This document shows positions 25,574 to 34,680 of a stretch of 64,000 nt of DNA, one piece after another. The position numbers were made by a program, and so were the translations under genes. The stretch comes from Coralloluteibacterium stylophorae (GTDB lineage Bacteria > Pseudomonadota > Gammaproteobacteria > Xanthomonadales > Xanthomonadaceae): NCBI RefSeq assembly GCF_018122625.2, contig NZ_JAGQFT020000002.1:310001-374000 (forward strand). Direction: 5' to 3'. The stretch's first letter is position 1. Every line of letters begins with the position of its first letter. The notes under the pieces are model-generated. The model did not search any database. It worked only from the letters and a program-made list of their open reading frames with translations, and was not told the origin of the DNA.

Positions 25574-25939
25574 GCTCTGCCCCCTGTAGGCGTTCACATG
25601 AGGCGCCCCCGGCCGGGGCGCAGCCCGACCTTATGCCTGCGCCGGGTGACGGTGTCGTGCGCGACGGCGGTCTTCGGCCCGCCGGCCGCAGCACTCGGTC
25701 GGAGCTGCGACGGCAGGACGGCATGCCTGGCGCGAGTTTCGCCGCCTGTCGGAAAAGATTGTTCTATCAGCGGAATAATTTGGGGCCAGTTGTGCCGGAA
25801 GCCCGCAACTGCGCGGTTTCTTCCGCCTCCATTCAGCATCGGGACAGCTGTTGTTAAAGTTTCCTTCATGTGAAACATTCGTTTGGAAGCAGGGGAGTCA
25901 CGGGCTGTTCATATTTCTTTGAACTCGGAGATCCAGGGA
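25574..25939. promoter_or_regulatory. AT-richer intergenic region upstream of the TonB receptor
   Basis: 366 bp without a credible gene and clearly richer in A/T from about 25750 than the surroundings. A possible plus-strand promoter is TTGTTA (25851-25856), a 17-bp spacer, then AACATT (25874-25879); the -10 match is poor. The region probably also holds the promoter of the divergent small gene at 25573. Confidence 0.45.
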
Positions 25940-28933
25940 ATGACCAAGGGCAATACTGCGGGCAAGATGGGGCGCGACCTCAGGCGGTCGGCATTGACGG
26001 TGGCGCTGGGGCTGTGTCTCGCATCGACCGCCCAGGCGCAGTCGACGGCGGGTGTGGTCTTCGGCCAGACCCAGCCTGGTGACACGGTGGTCGTGGAGAA
26101 TCCCAACACGGGGTTCCGGCGCGAGATCACCGCCGATGCCAGCGGTGCCTATCGCGTCCCGGCCCTGCCTGCCGGCGCGTACACCGTCACGGCGACCCGC
26201 AGCGACGGCACCACCGATACCCGGACGGTCGCAGTCAATGCTGGCACGGGTACCGCCGTGAACTTCGGTGCCCAGGCCGCCGCCGGCGCCACCACCCTCG
26301 AAGCCATCCAGGTCACCGGTGGCCGCATCAACACGATCGATCCGCTGTCGTTCTCCAACAGCACCGTGTTGACCTCCGAGCAGCTCGAGAAGATCCCGGT
26401 GCCGCGCGACATCACCAGCGCGGCGCTGCTGGCGCCAGGTGCGAACCGCGGCGACGCTGCCTTCGGCAACCTCGCCTCCTTCGGCGGCGCCTCGGTGGCG
26501 GAGAACCAGTACTACGTCAACGGCTTCAACGTCACCAACAGCTTCCGCGGGCTCGATTTCGGCTCCATTCCCTTCGAGGCCATCGCCGAACAGCAGATCC
26601 TCACGGGCGGCTACGGTGCCGAGTTCGGGCGCTCGCTGGGCGGCGTGGTCAACATCACGACCAAGAGCGGTACCAACGACTTCCATGCCGGCGGCGTCGT
26701 CTACTACGCGCCGGAATCGCTGCGCGACAACCCGCCGAACTCCTACCAGAACGACGGCACGATCCGCTCGGACAACTCCAACGACAACCTCTGGAACGGC
26801 TATGCCTCGGCGTGGGCCAGCGGTCCCCTTGTCAGGGACAGGCTGTTCGGCTTCGCCCTGGTGCAGTACGAGAGGGAGAAGGAGACCGCCTACGGCAACT
26901 ACGTCTCGTCCACCAATTCCGACTTCGACGACGAGACGCCGTCCTGGCTGGTCAAGCTCGACTGGAACATCAACGACTACAACCGGCTGGAGTTCACCGC
27001 CTTCTCGGACGAGACCGAGGGCGAGGAGGACGTCTACCGCTCGGAAGGCGATGCGCAGGCGGATCGCGGCGATTATCTCGGCACGGTCCATACCGAAACC
27101 GGCGGCGAGAACTACGTCGGCAAGTACACCGGCTACCTGACCGACACCTTCACGCTCTCCGCGCTCTACGGCACCAGCACCTTCAAGCGCAATCTCTATG
27201 GCATCACCGCCAATGGCACCCGCCAGTCGTACAACGGCGAGATCGGCTACGCCGAAGGCTGCCCGATCATCGTCGACCAGCGCCTGGACGTGAGCGGCGG
27301 CCTGATCACCGGCTGCAACTTCATCGGCACCCTCGATCGCGCCGACGGCGAGGACACCCGCGACCAGTACCGCATCGACGCCGAGTGGGCGCTGGGCGAT
27401 CACCTGGTGCGGTTCGGCTACGACGTCGACGAGTACGAATCGATCGCCGGCGCCAGCTACGAGGGTGGTGCGCGTTACGCATACCAGAACTACACGCTGG
27501 CCGACGGCAGCCGGGGCAATCGCGTCGAGCAGCGAATCTTCCAGAACGGTTCGACGGTCGAGGTCAACCAGCACGCCTACTACGTCGAGGACACCTGGTC
27601 GATCACGGACAACTTCAACGCCTACGTCGGCCTGCGCTGGGACAACTTCGAGAACAAGAACGGCGCCGGCGAGGTGTACGTCGAGCAGAAGGACCAGTTC
27701 ACCCCGCGCCTGGGCTTCAGCTGGGACGTCAACGGCGACAACACCTTCAAGGTGTACGGCAACGCCGGCCGCTACGCGCTGCCGCTGACCTCGTCGGTGG
27801 CCATCCGTGGCGCCAGCGCATCGCTCTACAGCCGGCAGTACTTCGCTTACACCGGCATCGATCCGATCACCGGCGAGCCCACCGGGCTTACTCCGCTCAG
27901 CGACATCCAGTACCTGAACAACGAGTACGGCGAGGGCAAGAACCCGGATACCGTGGCCTCGACCAACCTCGATCCGCAGTACCAGGACGAGTACATCCTC
28001 GGCTTCGAGAAGGCGCTCAACGACAATCTGACCTTCGGGATCCGCGGCACCTACCGCGAGCTCAAGGCGGCGATCGACGACACCTGCGACTACCGTCCCT
28101 TCGTCACCTATGCCGAGGAGAACGGCCTCGAGTTCAACCCGGTCAACCCGAACTTCCCCTACTGCCGCATGTTCAACCCGGGCGAGGATCTGGTCACCAT
28201 CGCCGACGTCGACGGCGACGGTACGCTCGAGACGATCACGATCGACGGCGCCCTCCTCGCACCCAAGGCCAAGCGCAACTACCAGGCCGTCGAGTTCAAC
28301 CTGCGCGGGCAGTGGGACGACCTGTTCCTGCAGGGCTCCTACGTCTGGGCCAAGAGCTACGGCAACACCGAGGGCGGGGTGAAGTCGGACATCGGCCAGG
28401 CCGACACCAACGTCACCCAGGACTTCGACTACCCGGAGCTGGCGATAGGTTCCAACGGCTACCTGCCCAACGACCGCCGCCACACCATCAAGCTCTTCGG
28501 TAGCTACGACTTGACCGAGGAGTGGACCGTTGGCGGCAACCTGCTGGTGCAGTCCGGGCGTCCGGTGAACTGCTTCGGGTTCCTCGGCGACGAGAACACC
28601 AGCCTGTACGGCAACTCCTACTTCTCGTGCGATCCGGGTGTGCCGGACGAGAACGCGGACAATGGCTCGACCGTCGTCTCGCGCGGCACCGCGGGCCGCA
28701 CGCCGTGGATCTACACCTTCGACGCAAACCTGGCGTACACCCCGACGTTCGCCGACGGGCGCCTGCGCTTCCAGGTCGACGTATTCAACCTCTTCGGGGG
28801 CGAGCGCGCTCTGGCCGTGGACGAGGACGGCGAAGACTCGAGCGGCAACCCGGTCTTGGGCACCACCTACCGCAATCCTCTGGTGTTCCAGTCCCCTCGG
28901 CAGGTCCGCTTCATGGTCAGGTACCAGTGGTAA
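25940..28933 (+). CDS. Oar-like TonB-dependent outer-membrane receptor
   Basis: A 997-aa receptor. It has a signal peptide ending near ASTAQAQS, then a carboxypeptidase-regulatory-like beta-sandwich (about residues 40-115, with GAYRVPALPAGAYTVTATR), the plug domain (YYVNGFNVTNSFRG; GYGAEFGRSLGGVVNITTKSG) and a ~700-residue beta-barrel ending in the aromatic YQW expected for BAM recognition. Oar-type receptors import large substrates or act in secretion; the ligand is unknown. ATG at 25940 has GGAG 9 bases upstream; an ATG at 25883 would only lengthen the signal peptide. A strong terminator follows at 28971. Confidence 0.92.
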   Translation: MTKGNTAGKMGRDLRRSALTVALGLCLASTAQAQSTAGVVFGQTQPGDTVVVENPNTGFRREITADASGAYRVPALPAGAYTVTATRSDGTTDTRTVAVNAGTGTAVNFGAQAAAGATTLEAIQVTGGRINTIDPLSFSNSTVLTSEQLEKIPVPRDITSAALLAPGANRGDAAFGNLASFGGASVAENQYYVNGFNVTNSFRGLDFGSIPFEAIAEQQILTGGYGAEFGRSLGGVVNITTKSGTNDFHAGGVVYYAPESLRDNPPNSYQNDGTIRSDNSNDNLWNGYASAWASGPLVRDRLFGFALVQYEREKETAYGNYVSSTNSDFDDETPSWLVKLDWNINDYNRLEFTAFSDETEGEEDVYRSEGDAQADRGDYLGTVHTETGGENYVGKYTGYLTDTFTLSALYGTSTFKRNLYGITANGTRQSYNGEIGYAEGCPIIVDQRLDVSGGLITGCNFIGTLDRADGEDTRDQYRIDAEWALGDHLVRFGYDVDEYESIAGASYEGGARYAYQNYTLADGSRGNRVEQRIFQNGSTVEVNQHAYYVEDTWSITDNFNAYVGLRWDNFENKNGAGEVYVEQKDQFTPRLGFSWDVNGDNTFKVYGNAGRYALPLTSSVAIRGASASLYSRQYFAYTGIDPITGEPTGLTPLSDIQYLNNEYGEGKNPDTVASTNLDPQYQDEYILGFEKALNDNLTFGIRGTYRELKAAIDDTCDYRPFVTYAEENGLEFNPVNPNFPYCRMFNPGEDLVTIADVDGDGTLETITIDGALLAPKAKRNYQAVEFNLRGQWDDLFLQGSYVWAKSYGNTEGGVKSDIGQADTNVTQDFDYPELAIGSNGYLPNDRRHTIKLFGSYDLTEEWTVGGNLLVQSGRPVNCFGFLGDENTSLYGNSYFSCDPGVPDENADNGSTVVSRGTAGRTPWIYTFDANLAYTPTFADGRLRFQVDVFNLFGGERALAVDEDGEDSSGNPVLGTTYRNPLVFQSPRQVRFMVRYQW

Positions 28934-28970
28934 ACAAGATCAGGGGGCTCTCTCTCCATTGAGTCTCTTC

Positions 28971-28998
28971 GCGGCCGCCTCAGGGCGGCCGCCTTTTT
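28971..28998 (+). terminator. Rho-independent terminator after the TonB receptor
   Basis: A perfect 9-bp stem (28971-28979 with 28984-28992), TCAG loop, then C and five T. It lies 37 bases after the receptor stop and 23 bases before the next start, so it separates or attenuates expression of the sulfotransferase gene. Confidence 0.88.
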
Positions 28999-29021
28999 CG
29001 TGCGTGTTGATCTAGGCTCGA

Positions 29022-30602
29022 ATGATGGACATGCGGTCGCAGCGGCGCTGGCAGCGCGCAGACGGATACTTCGCCGCCCGGCAGTGGCCGGCCGCAAAGG
29101 CGATGCTGGAGTCGATCGTGGCCGCACAGCCCGACGATGCCCGTGCCTGGCTGCAGCTTTCCTACGTCGAAAGCTGGCTCGGCGGCCACCGGGCTGCGCG
29201 CAGCGCGGTCCTGCAGGCGCATGCGCTGGCGCCGACCGATCCGGAGCGGCTGGTCGAGCTCGCGTCGCGGCTGCGGACCTTCAATCTGATCCCCGAGCTG
29301 CATGCGCTGGTCGCGCGACTGCCGCCGCCGGAGCGACTGCCGATCCCGGTGCTGCTGGGGCTGGCCGCGGTGCTGAGCTACATCAACGACCAGACCGGCG
29401 CGTTGCGCCTTCTCGACGAGGCGGTGCGTGCGGATCCGGACTACCCGCCCAGCCGGGTGAGCCGTGCGCAGGTGCTCGGCTACTTCGGGCGCAACAAGGA
29501 GGCGGCCCGGGACCTCGAGGCCTGCCTGGCGCGTGCGCCGGGGCTCGCGCAGGCGCACTGGCACCGCAGCCGGCTGCGTCGCCAGAGCGCGGAGCGCAAC
29601 CACGTGCGCGAACTCGAGGTGCAGCTCGGACGGGTGCCTCGCGGCAGCGACGAGGAGGCGCTGCTCGCCTTCGCCCTGCACAAGGAGTGCGACGACATCG
29701 GCCGCACGGAACAGGCCTGGGCAGCACTGGAGCGCGGCTGCCGGGCCAAGCGCGCGCGCCTGCCGTACTCGGCGGCGGAATCGCGGACCCTGGTGGATGG
29801 GCTGGTCGCGCGCTGCGACGCGGCGTTCATGGCGGCGGAAGACGCTGCCGCGCCGGCGGCGGACGCGGTGGTTCCGGTCTTCATCGTCGGCATGCACCGC
29901 TCCGGGACCACGCTGCTCGAACGCATCCTCGCCGGGCACAGTGCCGTGCACGACGCCGGCGAACTCTACGACTTCACCGCACAGATGCGCCTGGCGACCG
30001 ACCACCACTGCCGCGGACCGATCGACGGCGAGATCGTCGCGCGCGCCGGCTCGGTCGACTACACCGTCGTGGGTGCCGGCTACCTCGCCGGACTCGACTG
30101 GCGCCGGAACGGTCGCCGCTTCGTCAGCGACAAGCTGCCGTCGAACTTCCTCAATCTCGGCTTCATCCGCCGCGCGCTGCCGCAGGCCCGGATCCTGCAC
30201 ATGACGCGCGATCCGATGGATACCTGCTTTTCCAACCTGCGCGAACTGTTCTCCGATGCCTGCGCCTATTCCTACGACCAGGCCGAACTCGCGGACTACT
30301 TCCTGCAGTACCGCAGGCTGATGGCGCACTGGCACGCCGTCATGCCGGGCGCCATCCTCGATGTCGGCTATGCCGACCTCGTCGCCGAACCGGAAGCGGC
30401 GGCACGTCGGATCCTGGCGTTCTGCGGTCTGGACTACGAGCCTGGCGTGATCCGCATCGAAGAGGCCGGCGGCGCGGTCGCGACCGCCAGCAGTCCGCAG
30501 ATCCACGGTGGCATCCACCGCCGCGGATTCGGCGCCTGGCGCCGCTACGAGCGCCAGTTGGAGCCGCTGCGGCGCGCGCTGGGCGACGCGGCGCCGCAGT
30601 GA
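29022..30602 (+). CDS. TPR-sulfotransferase fusion protein
   Basis: A 526-aa protein. Residues ~1-270 are tetratricopeptide-like helical repeats (for example ALRLLDEAVRADPDYPPSRV). A C-terminal sulfotransferase domain follows, with the 5'-phosphosulfate loop GMHRSGTT at 290-297 and the 3'-phosphate motif MTRDPMDTCFSN. It should use PAPS to sulfate a protein or carbohydrate acceptor. Two ATGs (29022, 29025) abut; no strong ribosome binding site is seen. This type of gene often follows large TonB receptors, as here. PAPS could come from the cysD/cysNC genes at the far end of the window. Confidence 0.87.
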   Translation: MMDMRSQRRWQRADGYFAARQWPAAKAMLESIVAAQPDDARAWLQLSYVESWLGGHRAARSAVLQAHALAPTDPERLVELASRLRTFNLIPELHALVARLPPPERLPIPVLLGLAAVLSYINDQTGALRLLDEAVRADPDYPPSRVSRAQVLGYFGRNKEAARDLEACLARAPGLAQAHWHRSRLRRQSAERNHVRELEVQLGRVPRGSDEEALLAFALHKECDDIGRTEQAWAALERGCRAKRARLPYSAAESRTLVDGLVARCDAAFMAAEDAAAPAADAVVPVFIVGMHRSGTTLLERILAGHSAVHDAGELYDFTAQMRLATDHHCRGPIDGEIVARAGSVDYTVVGAGYLAGLDWRRNGRRFVSDKLPSNFLNLGFIRRALPQARILHMTRDPMDTCFSNLRELFSDACAYSYDQAELADYFLQYRRLMAHWHAVMPGAILDVGYADLVAEPEAAARRILAFCGLDYEPGVIRIEEAGGAVATASSPQIHGGIHRRGFGAWRRYERQLEPLRRALGDAAPQ

Positions 30603-30620
30603 ACCGATCGGCGGCGTCGT

Positions 30621-31100
30621 TCAGTCCAGCTGGGCGAGCACGTGCTCGGCGCTGGAGGTGCGGAACTCGCCCGGTGCCTCGACGTTGAGGAGGCGCACCA
30701 CGCCGTCCTCGGCGTAGAGCGCGAAGCGCTTGCAGCGCATGCCCATGCCGAAGGCGGTGGCGTCCATCTCCAGGCCCAGCGCCCGGGTGAACTCGCCGTT
30801 GCCGTCGGCGAGCATGCGGATGCCCGGCGGCACCTCGGCCGCGTCCGCCCAGGCGCGCATCACGAAGGCATCGTTGACCGAGAGGCAGGCGACCTCGATC
30901 CCGCGGCGGTCGAACTCGGGCATGGCCTCCACGAAACCGGGCAGGTGCTTGGCCGAGCAGGTCGGGGTGAAGGCGCCCGGCACGCCGAACAGCACCACCT
31001 TGCGGTCGCGGAAGACGCTTTCGGTATCGACGGTGCGGACCCCGTCGTCGAGCACGTTGAAGTTGGCGTTGGGGAGGCTGTCGCCGACCTGGATCGTCAT
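30621..31100 (-). CDS. Peroxiredoxin, Prx5/AhpE-like type II family
   Basis: A 159-aa peroxiredoxin. The peroxidatic cysteine is in PGAFTPTCSAKHLPG and the conserved Arg in the C-terminal half. The family (Prx5, often glutaredoxin- or glutathione-dependent) reduces hydrogen peroxide and alkyl peroxides in the cytoplasm. A second Cys in GMRCKRFALY could take part in turnover. ATG at 31100 has AAGGA upstream. It is divergent from the hsp20 gene, which fits a stress-response neighbourhood. Confidence 0.92.
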   Translation of the reverse strand: MTIQVGDSLPNANFNVLDDGVRTVDTESVFRDRKVVLFGVPGAFTPTCSAKHLPGFVEAMPEFDRRGIEVACLSVNDAFVMRAWADAAEVPPGIRMLADGNGEFTRALGLEMDATAFGMGMRCKRFALYAEDGVVRLLNVEAPGEFRTSSAEHVLAQLD

Positions 31101-31186
31101 GGATGTCCTTGGCTCCGGCCCAGTGCCGGCAGATGAACACAGTCTAGCCGCGCGGCGGCGGGCGGGCGCCCGCTGCCGGGGTTGAA

Positions 31187-31214
31187 CTTGAAGCGTCGCC
31201 GCCGGGCCACATCT
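31187..31214 (+). promoter_or_regulatory. Probable sigma-32 (heat-shock) promoter of hsp20
   Basis: CTTGAAG at 31187-31193 matches the -35 consensus CTTGAAA at 6 of 7 positions. After a 13-bp spacer, CCACATCT at 31207-31214 matches the -10 consensus CCCCATnT with one mismatch. It lies 46 bases before the start of a small heat-shock gene. Confidence 0.75.
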
Positions 31215-31260
31215 ACCGGCCATCGGTGGCCACGGGCCGCCCCCATGTTCGGAGACATCC

Positions 31261-31713
31261 ATGACCATCGTTCGCAATCCCGCCCGGGCCTGGACCCGGG
31301 TTCCGGCCGCCACCGCGCAGGCCGAACTCCGCCAGCTCTTCGGCCGCGTCTTCGGCGACGAGCAGGCGGCCGCCGACGCCGCGCCGTCGCGCTGGGCGCC
31401 GCGTGTCGACATCCGCGAGGAGGCCGGGCGCTTCGTCATCCTCGCCGACCTGCCGGGCGTCGACCCGCAGTCGATCGAGGTGCAGATGGACGCCGGCGAG
31501 CTCACCATCAGCGGCGAGCGCGCCATCGAGGCGCCTGGCGAGGGCGCACGCACGCTGCGCAGCGAGCGTTCGCAGGGTACGTTCCAGCGCCGCTTCACGC
31601 TGCCCGACAGCGTCGATGCGGACGGCATCGTCGCCACCGGCCGCCACGGTGTGCTGGAAGTCGTGATCCCGAAGAAGCCCGAGATCCAGCCGCGCCGCAT
31701 CCAGGTGCAGTGA
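31261..31713 (+). CDS. Small heat-shock protein, Hsp20/alpha-crystallin
   Basis: A 150-aa holdase chaperone that binds unfolding proteins. A short N-terminal arm precedes the alpha-crystallin domain: PRVDIREEAGRFVILADLPG, GELTISGER, and the closing strand GVLEVVIPKK. The C-terminal IxV-like element is RIQVQ. GGAG lies 6 bases before the ATG. A good sigma-32 promoter lies upstream and a terminator follows, with a DnaJ-like gene next, making a coherent heat-response locus. Confidence 0.93.
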   Translation: MTIVRNPARAWTRVPAATAQAELRQLFGRVFGDEQAAADAAPSRWAPRVDIREEAGRFVILADLPGVDPQSIEVQMDAGELTISGERAIEAPGEGARTLRSERSQGTFQRRFTLPDSVDADGIVATGRHGVLEVVIPKKPEIQPRRIQVQ

Positions 31714-31761
31714 GCGGCGGTCCGCATCGGCTTCGGCCGGTGCGGGCGGGGCCTTAGAATC

Positions 31762-31788
31762 GGCCCGCGGCGCCCCCGCGGGCCTTTT
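31762..31788 (+). terminator. Rho-independent terminator between hsp20 and cbpA
   Basis: A perfect 9-bp stem (31762-31770 with 31776-31784), 5-base loop and four T. It ends hsp20 transcription 49 bases after its stop. TAGAAT at 31755-31760, just before it, could alternatively serve as a -10 for the downstream gene. Confidence 0.82.
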
Positions 31789-31839
31789 CGTTTCCGTTCC
31801 CCCGGCGACCCGCGCGTCGCCCCTTCCACGGACCATCGC

Positions 31840-32724
31840 ATGCAGTTCAAGGACTACTACGAGACCCTCGGCGTCGAACAGACCGCCGGCGATGCCGAGA
31901 TCAAGACGGCCTACCGCCGGCTCGCGCGCAAGTACCACCCGGACGTGAGCAAGGAGCAGGGGGCCGAGGAGCGGTTCAAGGCCATCAACGAGGCCTACGA
32001 GGTACTGCGCGACAGGGACAAGCGCGCCGCCTACGACCAGCTGCGCTCGCGCGGCTACCGGCCGGGCGAGGAGTTCCAGCCGCCGCCGAACTTCGGCCAG
32101 GGCGGCCCGGGTGGCTTCAACTTCGAGGAGGTGTTCGGCGGCGGTGCGGGCGCCGGCGGCGCCGGGTTCAGCGACTTCTTCGAGTCGCTGTTCGGGCAGC
32201 GGCGCGGCGCGGGCGCGCGCGGCACACGCGGACCGCAGGCGGGCGGGGACACCCGCGCCAAGCTGTCGATTCCGCTGGAGCTGGCCTACACCGGGGGGCA
32301 GCAGCGCCTCGACGTCGGCGGGCGCATGCTCGACGTGCGGATCCCCGCCGGCATCCGTCCCGGGCAGGTGATCCGCCTGGCCGGGCAGGGCAGCGGCGGC
32401 GGCAACCTGCTGCTGGAGATCGACTTCCGCGCGCATCCGCAGTTCGAGGTCGACGGCCGCAACATCCTGCACACGCTGCAGGTCGCCCCGTGGGAGGCCG
32501 CGCTGGGCGCGACGGTGCAGGTGCCGACCCTCGGCGGCAACGTCGAGCTCAGGATCCCGCCGGATTCCGATGCCGGCCGCAAGCTGCGCCTGCGCGGCCG
32601 CGGCCTGCCGGGCACGCCCGCCGGCGACCAGATCGTCGAACTCGAGATCCGCGCGCCCAGGGCCACCACCGATGCGCAGCGCGCGCTCTACCGCGACATG
32701 GCCAGGGCCTTCGAGTCGGCCTGA
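31840..32724 (+). CDS. cbpA: DnaJ-class co-chaperone CbpA-like
   Basis: A 294-aa type II J-protein. The J domain is at residues 1-~70 with the HPD motif in KYHPDVS, which stimulates DnaK ATPase. A Gly/Phe-rich linker (GGPGGFNFEEVFGGG) follows, then two C-terminal substrate-binding beta domains. The cysteine-rich zinc finger of DnaJ is missing, which is why I call it CbpA-like. It follows hsp20 on the same strand but is separated from it by a terminator. Confidence 0.92.
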   Translation: MQFKDYYETLGVEQTAGDAEIKTAYRRLARKYHPDVSKEQGAEERFKAINEAYEVLRDRDKRAAYDQLRSRGYRPGEEFQPPPNFGQGGPGGFNFEEVFGGGAGAGGAGFSDFFESLFGQRRGAGARGTRGPQAGGDTRAKLSIPLELAYTGGQQRLDVGGRMLDVRIPAGIRPGQVIRLAGQGSGGGNLLLEIDFRAHPQFEVDGRNILHTLQVAPWEAALGATVQVPTLGGNVELRIPPDSDAGRKLRLRGRGLPGTPAGDQIVELEIRAPRATTDAQRALYRDMARAFESA

Positions 32725-32745
32725 CCTGTCCGCTCGTGCCGGCGA

Positions 32746-34110
32746 TCAGAGCTGGAAGGCGAGGGTGGTGACCAGGCCTTCGGCGGTGTCGCGCAGCACC
32801 CCGGGCCGATCGGCGACGTAGCCGCGCGCGCGGTCGCGGGCGAGCGCTTCGATCCAGCCCGCGAGCCAGGCGATGTCGTCGCCGTCGTGGAAGACGACGC
32901 CCGCCTCGTGGTTGAGCAGCAGGCTGCGCGGATCGAGGTTGAAGGAGCCGCACAGCGCCAGGCGGTCGTCGAAGACCAGGGCCTTGGCGTGGACCATGGC
33001 GTCGACCAGGCTGACCGTCGCGCCCGCCGCGGCGAGCTGGCGTAGCGCCCGGTGCCGCGCGAAGTCGGCGAGGCGATGGTTGCTGCGGGAGGGGATCACC
33101 AGGTGCACGTCGACGCCGCGGCGCGCGGCGAGCCGCAGCGCGGTCAGCAGGCCGTCGTCGGGCACGAAGTACGGGGTCACGGCCAGGATCCGCCGGCGCG
33201 CGTGCCAGCAGCCGGCGACGATCAACGCGTGCGCGGTGTCCTCGAGCTGGTCCGGTCCGCTCGGCAGGAACTGCGCGAGCCGGCCGTGCTCGGGCTGCGC
33301 GGGCGGCGCCAGTGGCGGCGCCCCGCGGCCGGTGGCGGCGAGCCAGTCGGCATCGAAGCGACGTGCTGCCGCCCCCGCGACGGCGCCCTTGAGATCGAAG
33401 CTGAGGTCGATCCACGGCGCCTCCCCGGCCCGGCCGAGGAAGTATTCGTCGGCGACGTTGCGTCCGCCGCTCCACAGGCGCGCGCCGTCGGCGATGGTGA
33501 GCTTGCGGTGGTTGCGCAGGTTTCGGGGGGCATCGCTGCGCAGCCGGGTGAGCGGGCGGAACAGCTCGACCTCGCCGCCCGCCTCTCGCAGCCGGCGGAT
33601 GTCGGCCCATGGCAGCAGGGCGATGCTCAGGCCGTCGACCAGCACGCGCACGTGCACGCCGGCTTCGGCGCGTGCGCGCAGCCGCTGCATGACCTCGTGG
33701 CCGATGCCGTCGCGGGCGATGATGAAGCTGCACAGGTCGAGGCGCGCGCGGGCGGCGTCGATCGTGTCGAGCAGAGCCTGGCGTGCGGCACGGCCGTCGG
33801 CGTGGAAACGAACGGTTGCCGGCGCGGCCGGTTCGAGCTCGAAGGCCGCGGTCAGGGCCTGTGCCCAGCTGGCGACGGCCCCGGGCGCCGGTGCTGCCCG
33901 ATGACGCGGCAGGCGCGGGAGCTTGCGCCGTCCGAAGCTCAGGTACAGCGGCAGGGCGAGCCACGGTACCAGGAGCAGGGAGAGCACCCAGGCGACCGCG
34001 CCCGCCGGCGCGCGGCGCTCGCGCGCGGCCCGGCTGCCGAGGATGTAGACCAGCACCGCGAGCGTGCTGGCGAAGAGATGGGAGGTGGTGAGGGCGGACC
34101 ACGAGAACAT
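32746..34110 (-). CDS. Cardiolipin synthase-like phospholipase D protein
   Basis: A 454-aa membrane-associated protein. Two N-terminal hydrophobic helices (residues ~10-30 and ~40-60) are followed by two HKD motifs: HRKLTIAD in the first half and HAKALVFDD in the second, the latter ending in CGSFNLDPRS. Enzymes of this layout condense two phosphatidylglycerols, or PG with PE, into cardiolipin. Length and architecture match bacterial ClsA-type enzymes. Convergent with the CbpA-like gene. Confidence 0.88.
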   Translation of the reverse strand: MFSWSALTTSHLFASTLAVLVYILGSRAARERRAPAGAVAWVLSLLLVPWLALPLYLSFGRRKLPRLPRHRAAPAPGAVASWAQALTAAFELEPAAPATVRFHADGRAARQALLDTIDAARARLDLCSFIIARDGIGHEVMQRLRARAEAGVHVRVLVDGLSIALLPWADIRRLREAGGEVELFRPLTRLRSDAPRNLRNHRKLTIADGARLWSGGRNVADEYFLGRAGEAPWIDLSFDLKGAVAGAAARRFDADWLAATGRGAPPLAPPAQPEHGRLAQFLPSGPDQLEDTAHALIVAGCWHARRRILAVTPYFVPDDGLLTALRLAARRGVDVHLVIPSRSNHRLADFARHRALRQLAAAGATVSLVDAMVHAKALVFDDRLALCGSFNLDPRSLLLNHEAGVVFHDGDDIAWLAGWIEALARDRARGYVADRPGVLRDTAEGLVTTLAFQL

Positions 34111-34150
34111 GGCCCGCGAGCCTAGCAGGCGGGCGGGCGCCCGCCGTGGA

Positions 34151-34546
34151 TCACGCCTTGGGCGCGGCCTCGCCGCTGGCGGCCGGCTGCAGCAGGTCGC
34201 GGATGACCTCGGTCAGCTGGGCCTCGTTGAAGGGCTTGGTGATGTAGGCCCTGGCGCCCTGGCGCATGCCCCACACCTTGTCGGTCTCCTGGTCCTTGGT
34301 GGTGACCAGCACGATCGGGATGTGGCCGGTGGCCGCGTCCTTGCTGATCGAGCGCGTCGCCTGGAAGCCGTTGAGGTTCGGCATGACCACGTCCATCAGG
34401 ATCAGGTCCGGCAGTTCGCGCTTGGCGACCTCCACACCCGCGGCGCCGTCCTCGGCGCACAGCGGCTCGTGGCCGAGCTTCTCGACGATGCGCTTCATGC
34501 CCGCGAGCTGGGAGGGGGAGTCGTCGACGATGAGGATGCGTGCCAT
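34151..34546 (-). CDS. pilH: PilH-like twitching-motility response regulator
   Basis: A 131-aa single receiver domain: ILIVDDSPSQLAGMKRI holds the acidic pair, the phospho-acceptor Asp is in LILMDVVMPNLNG, and the Lys is in ITKPFNEAQL. VDDSPS, VVMPNLNGFQATR and VTTKDQETDKVWGMRQGA are characteristic of PilH, a receiver in the chemotaxis-like system for type IV pili. pilG and pilIJ are not adjacent. ATG at 34546. A shorter or different CheY homologue is the only real alternative. Confidence 0.85.
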   Translation of the reverse strand: MARILIVDDSPSQLAGMKRIVEKLGHEPLCAEDGAAGVEVAKRELPDLILMDVVMPNLNGFQATRSISKDAATGHIPIVLVTTKDQETDKVWGMRQGARAYITKPFNEAQLTEVIRDLLQPAASGEAAPKA

Positions 34547-34680
34547 GGGTGTCCTGGCGCCTGGGCGCGTGCGGGCGCGGCTGCGCCGATGGTGCGCGAA
34601 TTGTAGCGGTCCGCGCCGCGCGGTTGAACCGGCGGTGAAAGGCCGATGTCGGCCGGGTGACGGCTGTCGCGCCGCCGTGC

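Noticed and set aside
25898-28483. Long antisense frame under the TonB receptor
   Set aside because: Valine/alanine/aspartate-rich mirror of the receptor codons with no recognisable motif or ribosome binding site.
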